A DNA stretch of 64,000 nucleotides, taken from positions 1 to 64,000 of the forward strand of contig JAERTG010000100.1 of the NCBI GenBank assembly GCA_016845065.1. The letters run 5' to 3'. Positions 24,453-33,726 of the stretch are shown piece by piece. The position numbers were made by a program, and so were the translations under genes. Below the pieces are notes generated by a model that did not search any database, was not told the origin of the DNA, and saw only the letters and a list, made by a program, of their open reading frames with translations. Within the stretch, counting starts at the first letter, position 1. Each line of letters begins with the position of its first letter. This DNA is from Fidelibacterota bacterium (GTDB taxonomy: Bacteria; Fidelibacterota; UBA8477; JABMPR01).

Positions 24453-26536
24453 TAGAAAAGAAAATTTTAGATACCTTTAAACGAAATCCCGGTCGCTGGT
24501 ATAAGCATAGGGCCATTATGAAAGCTGCCCGCATCAAAGAACGTGATTATCGAACGCTGAAAGTTCTGCTTTTGGAGATGTATCGCAATGGACTCATTGA
24601 TCAAAAGGGACGACACCAATATGCCTATAAACCCAAACAACAACAAAAAACAGGTGTCCTGGCTGTCACATCGAGAGGATTCGGTTTTGTTGAGTTGAGA
24701 GATGGTAGCGAAGTATTCATTCGCGCTCAGCACATGCAACACGCATTCCATAAAGATCTGGTGCGTGTTCAAATTTTATCCGAGCAGAAAGGTGATAAAC
24801 CAGAAGCGAAAATCATCGAGGTGATTAAGAGGCATCAATCTGAATTTGTAGGAGTGTTTCACCAGGATCGTTTTGGTGAGTGGGTGGTTCCAGAGGATAA
24901 ACGAATTAGAGTTCGATTTGCAGTACTTGAAGGTGAGAAGAGTCGAGCCAGAGACGGCCATATGGTGTCCGTAGAGCTCATTCAATGGGAGCAAGGACAT
25001 CCAGAGCCACTTGTCAGAATAAAGGACGTTCTGGGCTATCCTGGAGATCCAGGTGTAGATATTGCCTTAATTGTACAGCAACACGATCTTCCCACCACAT
25101 GGACGGCCAAATCAATCTCTCAGGCCGAATCCTTTTCAGAAGCAAGTGTGCAAAATGAAATTGAGAATCGAACCGATCTGAGAAATCTGACTTGCTTTAC
25201 TATAGATCCGGAGACTGCCCAGGATTTTGATGATGCGATCTCCATTGAGGAGACATCGAAGGGTTGGAAATTAGGTGTTCACATCGCTGATGTGTCCCAC
25301 TATGTAACCCCTGGTAGTCCCATCGATAGAGGTGCCAGAAAGCGTGGCTCAAGTGTCTATCTTGTTGGTACCGCAATTCATATGTTGCCTGAAAAATTAG
25401 CCTCAAATTTATGCTCGCTGAAACCAAACATCGATAGACTCAGTATGACGTGTATGATGGAAATTGGCAAAGATGGTCAATTTGGTAAAGCAAAGATTCT
25501 GAACTCTGTCATTCATTCCAATCAACGCTTCTCGTATGAGGAAGTTGAAGAAATAATTCATGGCAAAAAGCATAAGTACTCAAGCCAAATCCATGCGATG
25601 GAGAAATTGAGAAAAGTTCTGTTTCGGGAGAGAAAGTCCAAAGGGAGTATTGATCTCGACCTCCCAGAACCGATTGTGATATTAGATGATACTGGTTTCC
25701 CACACGATATCAAGCCATCTAAACGTCTTACTGCTCATCGCTTGGTAGAGGAATTCATGTTGGCTGCAAATCGTGTTACAGCAGAATATCTGGATGATAA
25801 ATTTATCAAGGCAAAGCTGCCTGGAATGTACCGTATCCATGAGACACCCTCCATGGACGACGTGAGTAAGCTTCAAATGATCCTGGATCGCTTAAAAATA
25901 CCCCAGAAGATCAAGACACCAGTCAAACCAAAAGACTATCAAGTCCTGGTTGAAGCGGTAAGAGAGAGTCCCTATAGACATTTTATCGAAAAGGTAGCGC
26001 TTCGGTCCATGACGAAGGCTAAGTACTCTGTGGAAAATAGAGGTCATTTCGGATTGGCATTCAAATCTTATACTCATTTTACTTCACCCATCAGACGTTA
26101 CCCGGATTTGACAGTTCATCGACTCCTGAAGCAGTATGTCAAGCAGGATGCTTCAAATCACCCTTCACTGGCCACGCTGGAAAAGTTAGCAGAACATTGT
26201 TCACAAAGGGAGAGAGTCGCTATAGAAGCTGAACGAGACCATATGAAAATGAAACAGCTCCAATATCTCAGCAAAAGAATCGGACAGGAATTTGACGGAG
26301 TGATATCAGGCGTCTTAAATTTTGGTTTCTTTGTTGAATTAGCAGAAAGTTTTGTTGATGGTTTAGTGCATGCTGGTAGTCTTGCAGATGATTATTATGA
26401 ATATGAGGAGAATAACTTTTCTCTCACTGGCAGGCGGACACGAAAAATGTATCGATTGGGTGATCCTGTGCGAGTGAAAGTTACCTCAGTCTCCATCTCT
26501 GAAGGTTTGGCTGATTTTGAGATTCTCAATAATTAA
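24437..26536 (+). CDS. rnr: Ribonuclease R
   Basis: 699 residues. An N-terminal winged-helix segment (about 1-65) is followed by two cold-shock OB domains, the RNB catalytic domain with the Asp cluster DPETAQDFDDAISIE (about 255-270), the later HFTSPIRRYPDL motif, and a C-terminal S1 domain (about 615-695). It is a 3'-5' processive exoribonuclease that degrades structured RNA and helps tmRNA-linked decay. The ATG at 24437 lies inside the end of the Omp85 gene. SmpB is encoded at 6.4 kb. Confidence 0.95.
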   Translation: MDRSLIEKKILDTFKRNPGRWYKHRAIMKAARIKERDYRTLKVLLLEMYRNGLIDQKGRHQYAYKPKQQQKTGVLAVTSRGFGFVELRDGSEVFIRAQHMQHAFHKDLVRVQILSEQKGDKPEAKIIEVIKRHQSEFVGVFHQDRFGEWVVPEDKRIRVRFAVLEGEKSRARDGHMVSVELIQWEQGHPEPLVRIKDVLGYPGDPGVDIALIVQQHDLPTTWTAKSISQAESFSEASVQNEIENRTDLRNLTCFTIDPETAQDFDDAISIEETSKGWKLGVHIADVSHYVTPGSPIDRGARKRGSSVYLVGTAIHMLPEKLASNLCSLKPNIDRLSMTCMMEIGKDGQFGKAKILNSVIHSNQRFSYEEVEEIIHGKKHKYSSQIHAMEKLRKVLFRERKSKGSIDLDLPEPIVILDDTGFPHDIKPSKRLTAHRLVEEFMLAANRVTAEYLDDKFIKAKLPGMYRIHETPSMDDVSKLQMILDRLKIPQKIKTPVKPKDYQVLVEAVRESPYRHFIEKVALRSMTKAKYSVENRGHFGLAFKSYTHFTSPIRRYPDLTVHRLLKQYVKQDASNHPSLATLEKLAEHCSQRERVAIEAERDHMKMKQLQYLSKRIGQEFDGVISGVLNFGFFVELAESFVDGLVHAGSLADDYYEYEENNFSLTGRRTRKMYRLGDPVRVKVTSVSISEGLADFEILNN

Positions 26537-26608
26537 AGGCTGTGAGAGATTCTTGCCTGTTCTAAATTTATGCTTCGATATTTATGTAATTCCAGGGGAG
26601 TGAGGTCC

Positions 26609-27637
26609 ATGAAAAAGTTGCAGATTATGAGGATATCAGGGTGGGCATTACTCATTGCCCTAACTTTTGGTGCATGTGAAAGACCAAAGGAGAAAGCTAT
26701 TGGGTATGACCATATTATAACGGTGGTCTGTGATGAGAGAAATTGGGAAGCCTGTGAACCGATTTTGGTCCAGACACTTGGAAAGATCTATCAAACTCCA
26801 CCTACTGAGACACTTTATACTTTTCAGAGGATCAGTCCGAATGATCTAAACACCAATATCCTGAACAAAAACTTAATGATATTGACACGACTAGAGGAAA
26901 AGAGTGGTGTAACCCCACAGGTTCGCTCCATGCTACCGGATACGACCATTAGCGATATGCGCAAGAACCCGAAAGGATATTATCAACAAGGTGATGCCTA
27001 TGCAACGGGGCAGGCCCTTGTAGTGGTAATTGGGAAAACGCTGGCAGATCTTCGAAACCGTCTGGAGATCAATCAAGATCAAATCTTCAATTTCTTTGAG
27101 GAGAAGATGTTAGAACGAAATACTGCATTTATCTATCGATCAGGGGAACAATTCGAACTTGCAGAGCGATATTTCAATGAGTATGGATTCTATCTTCGTA
27201 TGATGCATGATTATGTAGAAATTGAAAATCGCCCCAAAGATAAGATACTTTGGCTGGGTCGCGATTTTCCATACCGTTGGCTTACAGTTTCGTGGGCTGC
27301 ACCAACAGATTCCACTTTGGAGTATCAATTAAATGATTTGCTCAATAAGACCTTCGGTAAAAAGCTTAGAGATGTGAAATTGAACAGGGACTATTTGACA
27401 TCCGAGTCAATCTGGTTCAAACAATATTCAGCCTTCAAATTCTATGGTCTCTGGGAATCAAAAACAGAGGTGAAAGGTGGTCCTTTTATAGCATATGGAT
27501 TTTACGAACCGGTAAAGAATCGTATATATCTGGTTTCTGGAATTGTGCATGCGCCTGAAAAAGCAAAAATGCCATATATTCGACAAATGGAAACCATTAT
27601 CAGGACCTTCGATACTAAAATATTTGAAGTTGATTGA
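26609..27637 (+). CDS. DUF4837-family lipoprotein
   Basis: 342 residues from the ATG at 26609, chosen because GAGG lies six bases upstream and the N terminus becomes a lipoprotein signal (ALTFGACE, Cys near residue 23). The middle contains RDFPYRWLTVSWA, a pattern I associate with DUF4837 of FCB bacteria. The protein would be anchored in the envelope; no biochemical function is known. It is followed after 13 bases by the RmlD-like gene. The family call rests on memory of the motif. Confidence 0.7.
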   Translation: MKKLQIMRISGWALLIALTFGACERPKEKAIGYDHIITVVCDERNWEACEPILVQTLGKIYQTPPTETLYTFQRISPNDLNTNILNKNLMILTRLEEKSGVTPQVRSMLPDTTISDMRKNPKGYYQQGDAYATGQALVVVIGKTLADLRNRLEINQDQIFNFFEEKMLERNTAFIYRSGEQFELAERYFNEYGFYLRMMHDYVEIENRPKDKILWLGRDFPYRWLTVSWAAPTDSTLEYQLNDLLNKTFGKKLRDVKLNRDYLTSESIWFKQYSAFKFYGLWESKTEVKGGPFIAYGFYEPVKNRIYLVSGIVHAPEKAKMPYIRQMETIIRTFDTKIFEVD

Positions 27638-27650
27638 GGAAGGTTGTTTC

Positions 27651-28550
27651 GTGAATAAAAGTGTGCTGGTTACAGGTATCAATGGACTACTGGGGCAAAA
27701 TATTGTCAGGGAATTTGCAGAGGATCACGATATCTATGGCCTCGACCTAACTCCCAGTATTTATGGCTCTCGAAATAATATCCAGGTTAGGCAAATAGAT
27801 CTAAATGATAACCTGGCTTTGGAGGAGTATGTAAATCTTGTTAAGCCTCAGAGTGTCATTCATACTGCTGCCTATACCAATGTAGACAGGGCAGAAGATG
27901 AACCAGATATTGCCTTCGCGGTGAATGGCCATGTGCCAGCCTCAATTGCGGCTATTTGCATGAAAGTGGACATTCCGCTGGTTCACATATCAACTGACTA
28001 TGTGTTCAGTGGGGATTCTGGTCCTTACAAGGAGACTGATGTTTGTGACGCCAGGGGAAAATACTCAGAGTCCAAGCTTGCTGGTGAAGAAGCTGTTTTG
28101 AACTCAGGTGCTCAAGTGGCAGTGATTCGTCCCAATGTCATGTATGGTCATGGGGAACAGCTCAAAAGCAGCTTTGTAGCCTGGTTACTTGGAGAGCTGA
28201 GAGCTGAAAGATCAGTAAGAATTGTTGATGATCAGTACAATAATCCTACCTATGCATTGCGTCTAGCCTCTGTAATTCGTGTAGTTCTTGAGAAAAAGGC
28301 ATGGGGCGTCTGGCATTTTGGATCAAAAGAAGTTGTTTCGCGTTATACTTTTGCATTGAAAATTGCAGATACTTTTGGGTTGTCCTCTGCTTTAATTAAT
28401 GCAATTTCGACGGTTGACCTAAATCAGAGGGCTCCAAGACCATTACGAAGCGGTCTGATTTGTGAAAAATTGAAAAATGAGTTGGATTTCAACATCATGA
28501 GTATCGATGAAGAACTGGCTCTGCTTAAGGAAGAAATGAATGTCTCGTAA
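27651..28550 (+). CDS. RmlD-like dTDP-4-dehydrorhamnose reductase family protein
   Basis: 299 residues from a GTG at 27651 preceded by GAGGAAGG; the frame itself opens far upstream inside DUF4837. Rossmann motif GINGLLGQN at residues 8-16, then HISTDYVFSGD, and the SDR Tyr/Lys pair in YSESKLAGE. The C-terminal substrate part matches RmlD (extended SDR). It would reduce an NDP-4-keto sugar such as dTDP-4-keto-rhamnose with NAD(P)H. No rmlA/B/C next to it. It overlaps the next glycosyltransferase by 11 bases. Confidence 0.82.
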   Translation: MNKSVLVTGINGLLGQNIVREFAEDHDIYGLDLTPSIYGSRNNIQVRQIDLNDNLALEEYVNLVKPQSVIHTAAYTNVDRAEDEPDIAFAVNGHVPASIAAICMKVDIPLVHISTDYVFSGDSGPYKETDVCDARGKYSESKLAGEEAVLNSGAQVAVIRPNVMYGHGEQLKSSFVAWLLGELRAERSVRIVDDQYNNPTYALRLASVIRVVLEKKAWGVWHFGSKEVVSRYTFALKIADTFGLSSALINAISTVDLNQRAPRPLRSGLICEKLKNELDFNIMSIDEELALLKEEMNVS

Positions 28551-29259
28551 TTTAACAATTATCCCGACTTATAACGAAAAAGAGAATATACTTCTAGTTA
28601 TAGAAAAGGTGCTCTCGCTGGAAGTAAAAACAGACATTCTCATCGTAGATGATGGATCTCCCGATGGTACAGCGGATATCGTAAAAGAACGCCAGAAGAA
28701 CACGCCTGAATTGCATATCATGGAAAGATCTGGCAAACTAGGACTTGGCACCGCCTATATCGCTGGTTTTAAATATGCCATTGAGAATGAATATGATACT
28801 GTCGTGCAGATGGATGGTGACTTTTCACATGATCCTGAAGTTATTGAAACCTTTCTTAAAGAAATTGAAACCAATGATCTCATCATCGGATCCAGGTATC
28901 TAAATGGAATCAGTGTAGTAAACTGGCCACTTCAGCGATTGATGCTGAGTTATTTTGCAAGTAAATACATCCAAATGATTACCCGCATGCCTGTCAATGA
29001 TGGGACAGGCGGATTTAAATGTTGGCGGGTTGACTTTCTGAAGCAAATCAATCTTGATAAGGTGAGAAGTAATGGCTACTCCTTCCAGGTCGAGATGAAT
29101 TTCAGAGCCTGGAGAAAATCTCCAGATCGGGTAAAAGAAGTTCCTATCCTATTTGTTGATCGAACAGTCGGACAGAGCAAAATGTCCAAAGCCATTGTTC
29201 GGGAAGCAATCTGGCGGGTCTGGTGGTTGCGACTCATGGCGATATTGGGAAAAATTTAA
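28540..29259 (+). CDS. Polyprenol-phosphate mannosyltransferase-like GT2 (DPM1-like)
   Basis: 239 residues. GT-A fold glycosyltransferase family 2: IIPTYNEKENI at the N terminus, VDDGSPDGT (about 35-43), QMDGDFSHDP carrying the metal-binding Asp, NDGTGGFKCW, and a C-terminal FVDRTVGQSKMS. This is the dolichol/polyprenol-phosphate-mannose synthase subgroup without added membrane helices. It would transfer mannose or a similar sugar from a nucleotide donor to a lipid phosphate for envelope glycosylation. Confidence 0.88.
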   Translation: MSRNLTIIPTYNEKENILLVIEKVLSLEVKTDILIVDDGSPDGTADIVKERQKNTPELHIMERSGKLGLGTAYIAGFKYAIENEYDTVVQMDGDFSHDPEVIETFLKEIETNDLIIGSRYLNGISVVNWPLQRLMLSYFASKYIQMITRMPVNDGTGGFKCWRVDFLKQINLDKVRSNGYSFQVEMNFRAWRKSPDRVKEVPILFVDRTVGQSKMSKAIVREAIWRVWWLRLMAILGKI

Positions 29260-29283
29260 GTCCTTTCTTCAAACCCTAAATTT

Positions 29284-31290
29284 ATGAAGCTCTCCATTGT
29301 TATTGTCAATTACAATGTAAAAGCCTTTTTACAGCAGGCTCTGGAAAGTATCCTCAAATCCACACAGTTCATTGATACAGAAATATTCGTTGTAGATAAC
29401 CATTCTGTAGATGGCAGTATCGACATGCTCCAGTCACAGTTCCCACAAGTTAAACTCATTCAGAATCAGAATAACCTGGGTTTTGCTAAGGCGAATAATC
29501 AGGCTATTAAACAAGCTACCGGTGAATACATCTGGGTTCTAAACCCGGATACTCTGGTCCAGGAAGACACACCTGAGAAGCTTATTCAGGTTATGGAAGC
29601 TGATGAGTCAATTGGACTGCTTGGATGCAAAATACTCAATGATGATGGCAGCCTTCAATTGGCTTGCCGTAGAAGCTTTCCCACACCCTGGGTAGCCTTT
29701 ACCAAATTGCTTGGTTTAGCGAAGATGTTCCCTAAGTCAAAATGGTTTGGTCGCTATAATCTGACCCATCTGAATCCTGATGAAGCATACGAAGTTGAAG
29801 CCATCAGTGGTTCTTGCATGTTTATTCGTCGGAAGGCTTTGGTAGAGGTTGGAACATTGGACGAAACCTTTTTTATGTATGGTGAGGATTTGGACTGGTG
29901 TTACAGGTTTGGACAATCCGGATGGAAGGTCTATTACACACCTGCAACCAGTATCATCCATTATAAGGGTGAATCCTCTAAGGTAGCTCTATGGGATACC
30001 AATACTCACTTTTATCGCGCAATGGATATTTTTTCAAAAAAGCATTTCAAGTCCAGCAGTCGTTTTCCAATACACTGGGTACTCCGACTTGGAATTCTCG
30101 CACGCTACATACTGTCAATATTTAGTAAGATTAGTAAGAATGCTGCAGCCTATGTTCTGGATCTATCTGGACTTTTAACACTAACCCTCATAGCCATATA
30201 TATAAAATTCAGAACTTTTGATGTTCTGAGTCAATACATATACGTACTTCCCGTCTACCTGGGAAGTTGGTTGGCAGTTATTACAAGTCTAGGATTGTAC
30301 CGGAGTTATAAGTATTCGGTAAGTAGGTCAGTATTGGCTGCAACTCTGGGGTTTTTAATAAATGTTACATTGACGTATTTCTTTAAAGACTATGCATTCT
30401 CGCGCATCGTGATGCTGATCAGCTATCTGGGAGCGCTTTTTTGGATATCTGGGTGGAGAATCATTGCATCTTCGCGAAGAACGGAAAATTTCGCGTTGGG
30501 AACACAGCGAACACTGGTAATTGGTGATTTTCATAGCGCTAGCGATATCTATTCAAGATTAATGACAAACCTTGGTTTGGGATATACACCAGTGGGTATA
30601 ATTGCAACCGATGGTGGCGAACACTCTGATGATAGAATTGTTGGTCATCTAGACGATTTGATGGCTCTGGTTCAATACCACCGCATAGATGATGTCATTT
30701 TTACTTCGGATAACATCGAATTAAGTCAAGTGTTTGATTATTTACCAGCCTTGAGTCAGCAGGGAGTGAAAATAAAACTGGTGCCTGGTAATTTATCCTT
30801 TATCGTTGGAAAATCTGCAGTTGAGAATCTACAAGCTGTTCAATTCGTCGATATGGATTTCAAGTATTACCATACTGGAGCAAAGATTGTAAAACGGCTT
30901 GAAGACGTATTTCTAACACCATTTCTCTACATCATCTTACGACCATTACAGGCACTCATGGTAAAATCAAGAGACATGACAGCGACCATTTTTGAATTCG
31001 ATGGTAAGACATATTTCACCTATCTCATGCCCGATGGATCGTTGTCATTTTGGAGTAATTTAAGCTTGCTTCCCCTGGTGATTCGGGGAAAGTTGAGCCT
31101 TGTCGGATCCCCGATTGATCTGATGGACAAAGGATGGGATATTAAACGAGGTATTTTTAGTCTCGAATCCGTGCGAGGGGGTTCTCAGCTCAGTGAAGAA
31201 GAGAGGTATTCATTATTGAATTATTATCTTCACAATCATTCACTCCTCCTCGATTTTGAAATTATTATCAAAGCTTTTTTAGGAAAGTAA
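29284..31290 (+). CDS. GT2 glycosyltransferase fused to a degenerate polyprenyl-glycosylphosphotransferase-like region
   Basis: 668 residues. Residues 1-250 form a GT2 domain of the rhamnosyltransferase type (VIVNYNVKAFL, VDNHSVDGS, LLGCKILNDDGSLQ, FMYGEDLDWCYR). From about 295 come four helices (LLTLTLIAIYI to FWISGWRI), then a CoA-binding-like Rossmann part (about 408-500). The C terminus aligns loosely with bacterial sugar transferases (LEDVFLTPFLYIILRP; LSLVGSP). The usual catalytic Lys-Phe-Arg and Asp-Glu motifs are not evident, so this half may be inactive or have a scaffold role. accA follows with one base between. Confidence 0.75.
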   Translation: MKLSIVIVNYNVKAFLQQALESILKSTQFIDTEIFVVDNHSVDGSIDMLQSQFPQVKLIQNQNNLGFAKANNQAIKQATGEYIWVLNPDTLVQEDTPEKLIQVMEADESIGLLGCKILNDDGSLQLACRRSFPTPWVAFTKLLGLAKMFPKSKWFGRYNLTHLNPDEAYEVEAISGSCMFIRRKALVEVGTLDETFFMYGEDLDWCYRFGQSGWKVYYTPATSIIHYKGESSKVALWDTNTHFYRAMDIFSKKHFKSSSRFPIHWVLRLGILARYILSIFSKISKNAAAYVLDLSGLLTLTLIAIYIKFRTFDVLSQYIYVLPVYLGSWLAVITSLGLYRSYKYSVSRSVLAATLGFLINVTLTYFFKDYAFSRIVMLISYLGALFWISGWRIIASSRRTENFALGTQRTLVIGDFHSASDIYSRLMTNLGLGYTPVGIIATDGGEHSDDRIVGHLDDLMALVQYHRIDDVIFTSDNIELSQVFDYLPALSQQGVKIKLVPGNLSFIVGKSAVENLQAVQFVDMDFKYYHTGAKIVKRLEDVFLTPFLYIILRPLQALMVKSRDMTATIFEFDGKTYFTYLMPDGSLSFWSNLSLLPLVIRGKLSLVGSPIDLMDKGWDIKRGIFSLESVRGGSQLSEEERYSLLNYYLHNHSLLLDFEIIIKAFLGK

Positions 31291-31291
31291 T

Positions 31292-32251
31292 ATGAGTAAA
31301 ACAGTATTAGAGTTCGAAAAACCAATTCATGATTTAGAGCAAAAGATCATTGAAATGGAAATTATGTCCGGTGATTCTGATGTGGACATGAAAAAAGAGA
31401 TCAAAAAACTCCGAAAAAAACTTGTCGAACAATCAAAAAAAATCACTAAGAATCTCTCGAGATGGCAACGAGTTGAACTTGCCAGGCATGCAGATCGTCC
31501 CCATGCACTTGACCTCATTGAACTCATGTGTGACTCCTGGGTAGAACTCCATGGAGATAGACTTTTTGGTGATGACAAGGCTATAGTTAGTGGTATTGCC
31601 CGCATAGACGATCAAAGAATTGTAATGATCGGTCAGCAAAAAGGGCGATCCACAAAGGATAATCTCTACCGTAATTTTGGAATGCCTTATCCTGAAGGTT
31701 ACCGCAAGGCTTTGCGGCACATGAAATTGGCTGAAAAATATGGATTACCTGTGGTCACATTGGTGGACACGATTGGTGCCTATCCGGGCTTGGAAGCGGA
31801 AGAACGTGGTCAGGCAGAAGCAATTGCCAGGAATCTTTTTGAAATGAGCCACTTATCTGTACCTATCATTGTTATTGTGATTGGTGAAGGAGCTTCTGGG
31901 GGCGCATTGGGAATTGGAGTAGGTGATAGGCTCATCATGCTGGAAAATACATGGTATTCAGTGATCTCACCAGAAGGTTGCGCCTCGATTCTTTACAGGG
32001 ATGCCACGCAAAAGAAAAAGGCTGCTGAAGCAATGCGTGTAACTGCCTCAGACCTTTTGGATATGGGATTAGCGGACAGAATCATAGAGGAACCACTTGG
32101 TGGAGCTCACCGCGACTACAAGGGTACTGCGAAAATTCTAAAAGAGGTCATTCTCGAAGAGCTCTCTGCCATAAAAGACATCTCGGTCGATGAAATGATT
32201 GAGAAGCGAATTCATAAAATCGAGAATATGGGTGCCTGGGAAGGCGAATGA
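31292..32251 (+). CDS. accA: Acetyl-CoA carboxylase carboxyltransferase subunit alpha
   Basis: 319 residues, normal for AccA. An N-terminal helical segment (1-50), then WQRVELARHADRP, GRSTKDNLYRNFGMPYPEGYRKALR, and the oxyanion/CoA region GEGASGGALGIGVGD with SVISPEGCASILYRD. It transfers carboxyl from biotin to acetyl-CoA for fatty-acid synthesis, with AccD encoded elsewhere. AGGAAAG before the ATG is partly inside the previous stop. It overlaps the thioesterase by 4 bases. Confidence 0.96.
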   Translation: MSKTVLEFEKPIHDLEQKIIEMEIMSGDSDVDMKKEIKKLRKKLVEQSKKITKNLSRWQRVELARHADRPHALDLIELMCDSWVELHGDRLFGDDKAIVSGIARIDDQRIVMIGQQKGRSTKDNLYRNFGMPYPEGYRKALRHMKLAEKYGLPVVTLVDTIGAYPGLEAEERGQAEAIARNLFEMSHLSVPIIVIVIGEGASGGALGIGVGDRLIMLENTWYSVISPEGCASILYRDATQKKKAAEAMRVTASDLLDMGLADRIIEEPLGGAHRDYKGTAKILKEVILEELSAIKDISVDEMIEKRIHKIENMGAWEGE

Positions 32252-32664
32252 TCCGCTACAACTACCACTTCAAAGTCCGGTATAAAGATATTGATCAAAT
32301 GGGAGTGATGTACTACTCAAGATATTACGAATATTTTGAAGCAGCACGGACTGACATGATGCGGGATCTGGGTCTGACCTATAAGGCACTTGAGGCAGAA
32401 GGCATTATGATGCCAGTAGTTCATAGTGAATCTGATTATTATGGCGGACCAGGTTTTGATGACCATCTAACTTGCATTACAGAGGTCACTGAATGGCCAA
32501 AAGGTAAAATGGAAATCCTTTACACCTTGGTCAATGATGAAGAACCTGAGAAAATATTGAATCGTGGTAAAACTGTACACGCGTTTGTTAAAGTGAATGG
32601 AAGACCTACTCGGATGCCAGATTCTTTGAAGCAGGTCCTCAAAGAGAAATGGGTATCGGATTAA
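32248..32664 (+). CDS. Hotdog-fold acyl-CoA thioesterase (YbgC/FadM type)
   Basis: 138 residues of the 4HBT family. The catalytic region reads YKDIDQMGVMYYSRYYEYFEAARTDMM, with the Asp at about residue 14 and the Tyr-x-x-Y pattern typical of YbgC. It hydrolyses acyl-CoA thioesters; the chain specificity is unknown. The ATGA overlap with accA suggests fatty-acid related co-expression. Confidence 0.85.
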   Translation: MIRYNYHFKVRYKDIDQMGVMYYSRYYEYFEAARTDMMRDLGLTYKALEAEGIMMPVVHSESDYYGGPGFDDHLTCITEVTEWPKGKMEILYTLVNDEEPEKILNRGKTVHAFVKVNGRPTRMPDSLKQVLKEKWVSD

Positions 32665-33377
32665 TGGGCAACGAGTTAATATTTTTTATTCAAACGATTA
32701 TTGGTCTTGCCATGGTCCTCTTTGCATTTCGCATGGGGAAGAATTGGTTATATGCACTTATCGCCATCAACTATGTGCTGGCCAACATCTTTGTAACCAA
32801 AACCATCACGCTCTTCGGATTTGAGGCAACTGGTGGAAATGTGCTATATGGTGCCATCTTTCTAAGTACTGATATTCTTTCAGAATACTACGGTAAAGAG
32901 GCGGCTCGTAAGGGTGTCTTTATTGGATTGGGTGCAACTTTATTTTACCTCGTGATGTCTCAATTCATGATCTCATATGATGCCAGTCCCAATGATTGGG
33001 GCGCATCTGCAGGGATGGATACCATATTTAGTTTTGCACCGGGAATTGTTCTGGCAAGTGTGATTGCGTACCTGGTATCACAACTACATGATGTATGGGC
33101 CTTTCATTTTTGGAAATCGAAGTTTGAAGGGAAGTTACTTTGGGTACGGAACAACTTATCAACTGCTTCAAGCCAGTTGATTGATTCAGTTACCTTTGCA
33201 ATTCTAGCTTTTGCCGTGTTTCCAAGACTCTTCCTGGATCCAGGAAGTGTGTTACCCATGTCCGTGGTCTGGCAGATTGTTCTAACTACATATATTCTCA
33301 AAATTATTGTCGCACTTATCGACACTCCATTCATCTATTTCAGCCAAAAATTTGGACCAAAACACGAATTGAAATAG
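32649..33377 (+). CDS. YhhQ-like queuosine precursor transporter (VUT family)
   Basis: 242 residues (237 from the alternative ATG at 32664) with about six membrane helices. Conserved features are STDILSEYYGKEAARKG in the second loop and VRNNLSTASSQLIDSVTF, characteristic of the YhhQ/VUT family that imports preQ0/preQ1 for queuosine synthesis. The start overlaps the thioesterase by 16 bases. No preQ1 riboswitch is visible before it, and it is followed by two tRNA-Ser genes, which are not themselves queuosine substrates. Confidence 0.8.
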   Translation: MGIGLMGNELIFFIQTIIGLAMVLFAFRMGKNWLYALIAINYVLANIFVTKTITLFGFEATGGNVLYGAIFLSTDILSEYYGKEAARKGVFIGLGATLFYLVMSQFMISYDASPNDWGASAGMDTIFSFAPGIVLASVIAYLVSQLHDVWAFHFWKSKFEGKLLWVRNNLSTASSQLIDSVTFAILAFAVFPRLFLDPGSVLPMSVVWQIVLTTYILKIIVALIDTPFIYFSQKFGPKHELK

Positions 33378-33441
33378 GGGAGTCTCACTTTTCATTTGTC
33401 CTCAGATTGGGTCGGTTTATATTTGCGCGCTTTTTCAATAC

Positions 33442-33528
33442 GGAGACGTGGCCGAGTGGCTTAAGGCGGCGGCTTGCTAAGCCGTTGTACGTTTTGGCGT
33501 ACCGTAGGTTCGAATCCTACCGTCTCCG
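33442..33528 (+). tRNA. tRNA-Ser(GCT)
   Basis: Acceptor GGAGACG with CGTCTCC, D arm GCCGAGTGGCTTAAGGC, anticodon loop TTGCTAA giving GCT, a long variable arm (GTACGTTTTGGCGTAC), T arm GTAGGTTCGAATCCTAC, discriminator G. CCA is not encoded. The long variable arm confirms serine. Confidence 0.95.
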
Positions 33529-33573
33529 CATTATTTAACTTTTAGCTGGTTGAATATTGAAAAATTCTACACT

Positions 33574-33656
33574 GGAGGTGTAGGCTAATTGGTAAGTCAG
33601 CGGTCTTGAAAACCGCCGTCCGTGAGGACTTGGGAGTTCGAGTCTCTCCACCTCCG
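33574..33656 (+). tRNA. tRNA-Ser(TGA)
   Basis: Acceptor GGAGGTG with CACCTCC, anticodon stem GCGGT/ACCGC around CTTGAAA giving TGA, a variable arm GTCCGTGAGGAC and T arm GGGAGTTCGAGTCTCTC, discriminator G. CCA is not encoded. It lies 45 bases after tRNA-Ser(GCT), probably one transcript. Confidence 0.94.
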
Positions 33657-33672
33657 CATCACTGTCATAATT

Positions 33673-33702
33673 AAAAACACCCGAATCAATTCGGGTGTTT
33701 TT
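33673..33702. terminator. Bidirectional terminator between the tRNA-Ser pair and the SLC13 gene
   Basis: AAAAACACCCGAAT, 2 bases, then ATTCGGGTGTTTTT: a perfect 14-base stem with A and T runs on the two sides, so it can serve both converging transcripts. Confidence 0.92.
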
Positions 33703-33726
33703 GTATGGATCAATTGGGTATGAGAA

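Noticed and set aside
32600-32664. preQ1 riboswitch before the YhhQ-like gene
   Set aside because: The upstream bases are coding for the thioesterase, and no preQ1 aptamer core is recognisable.
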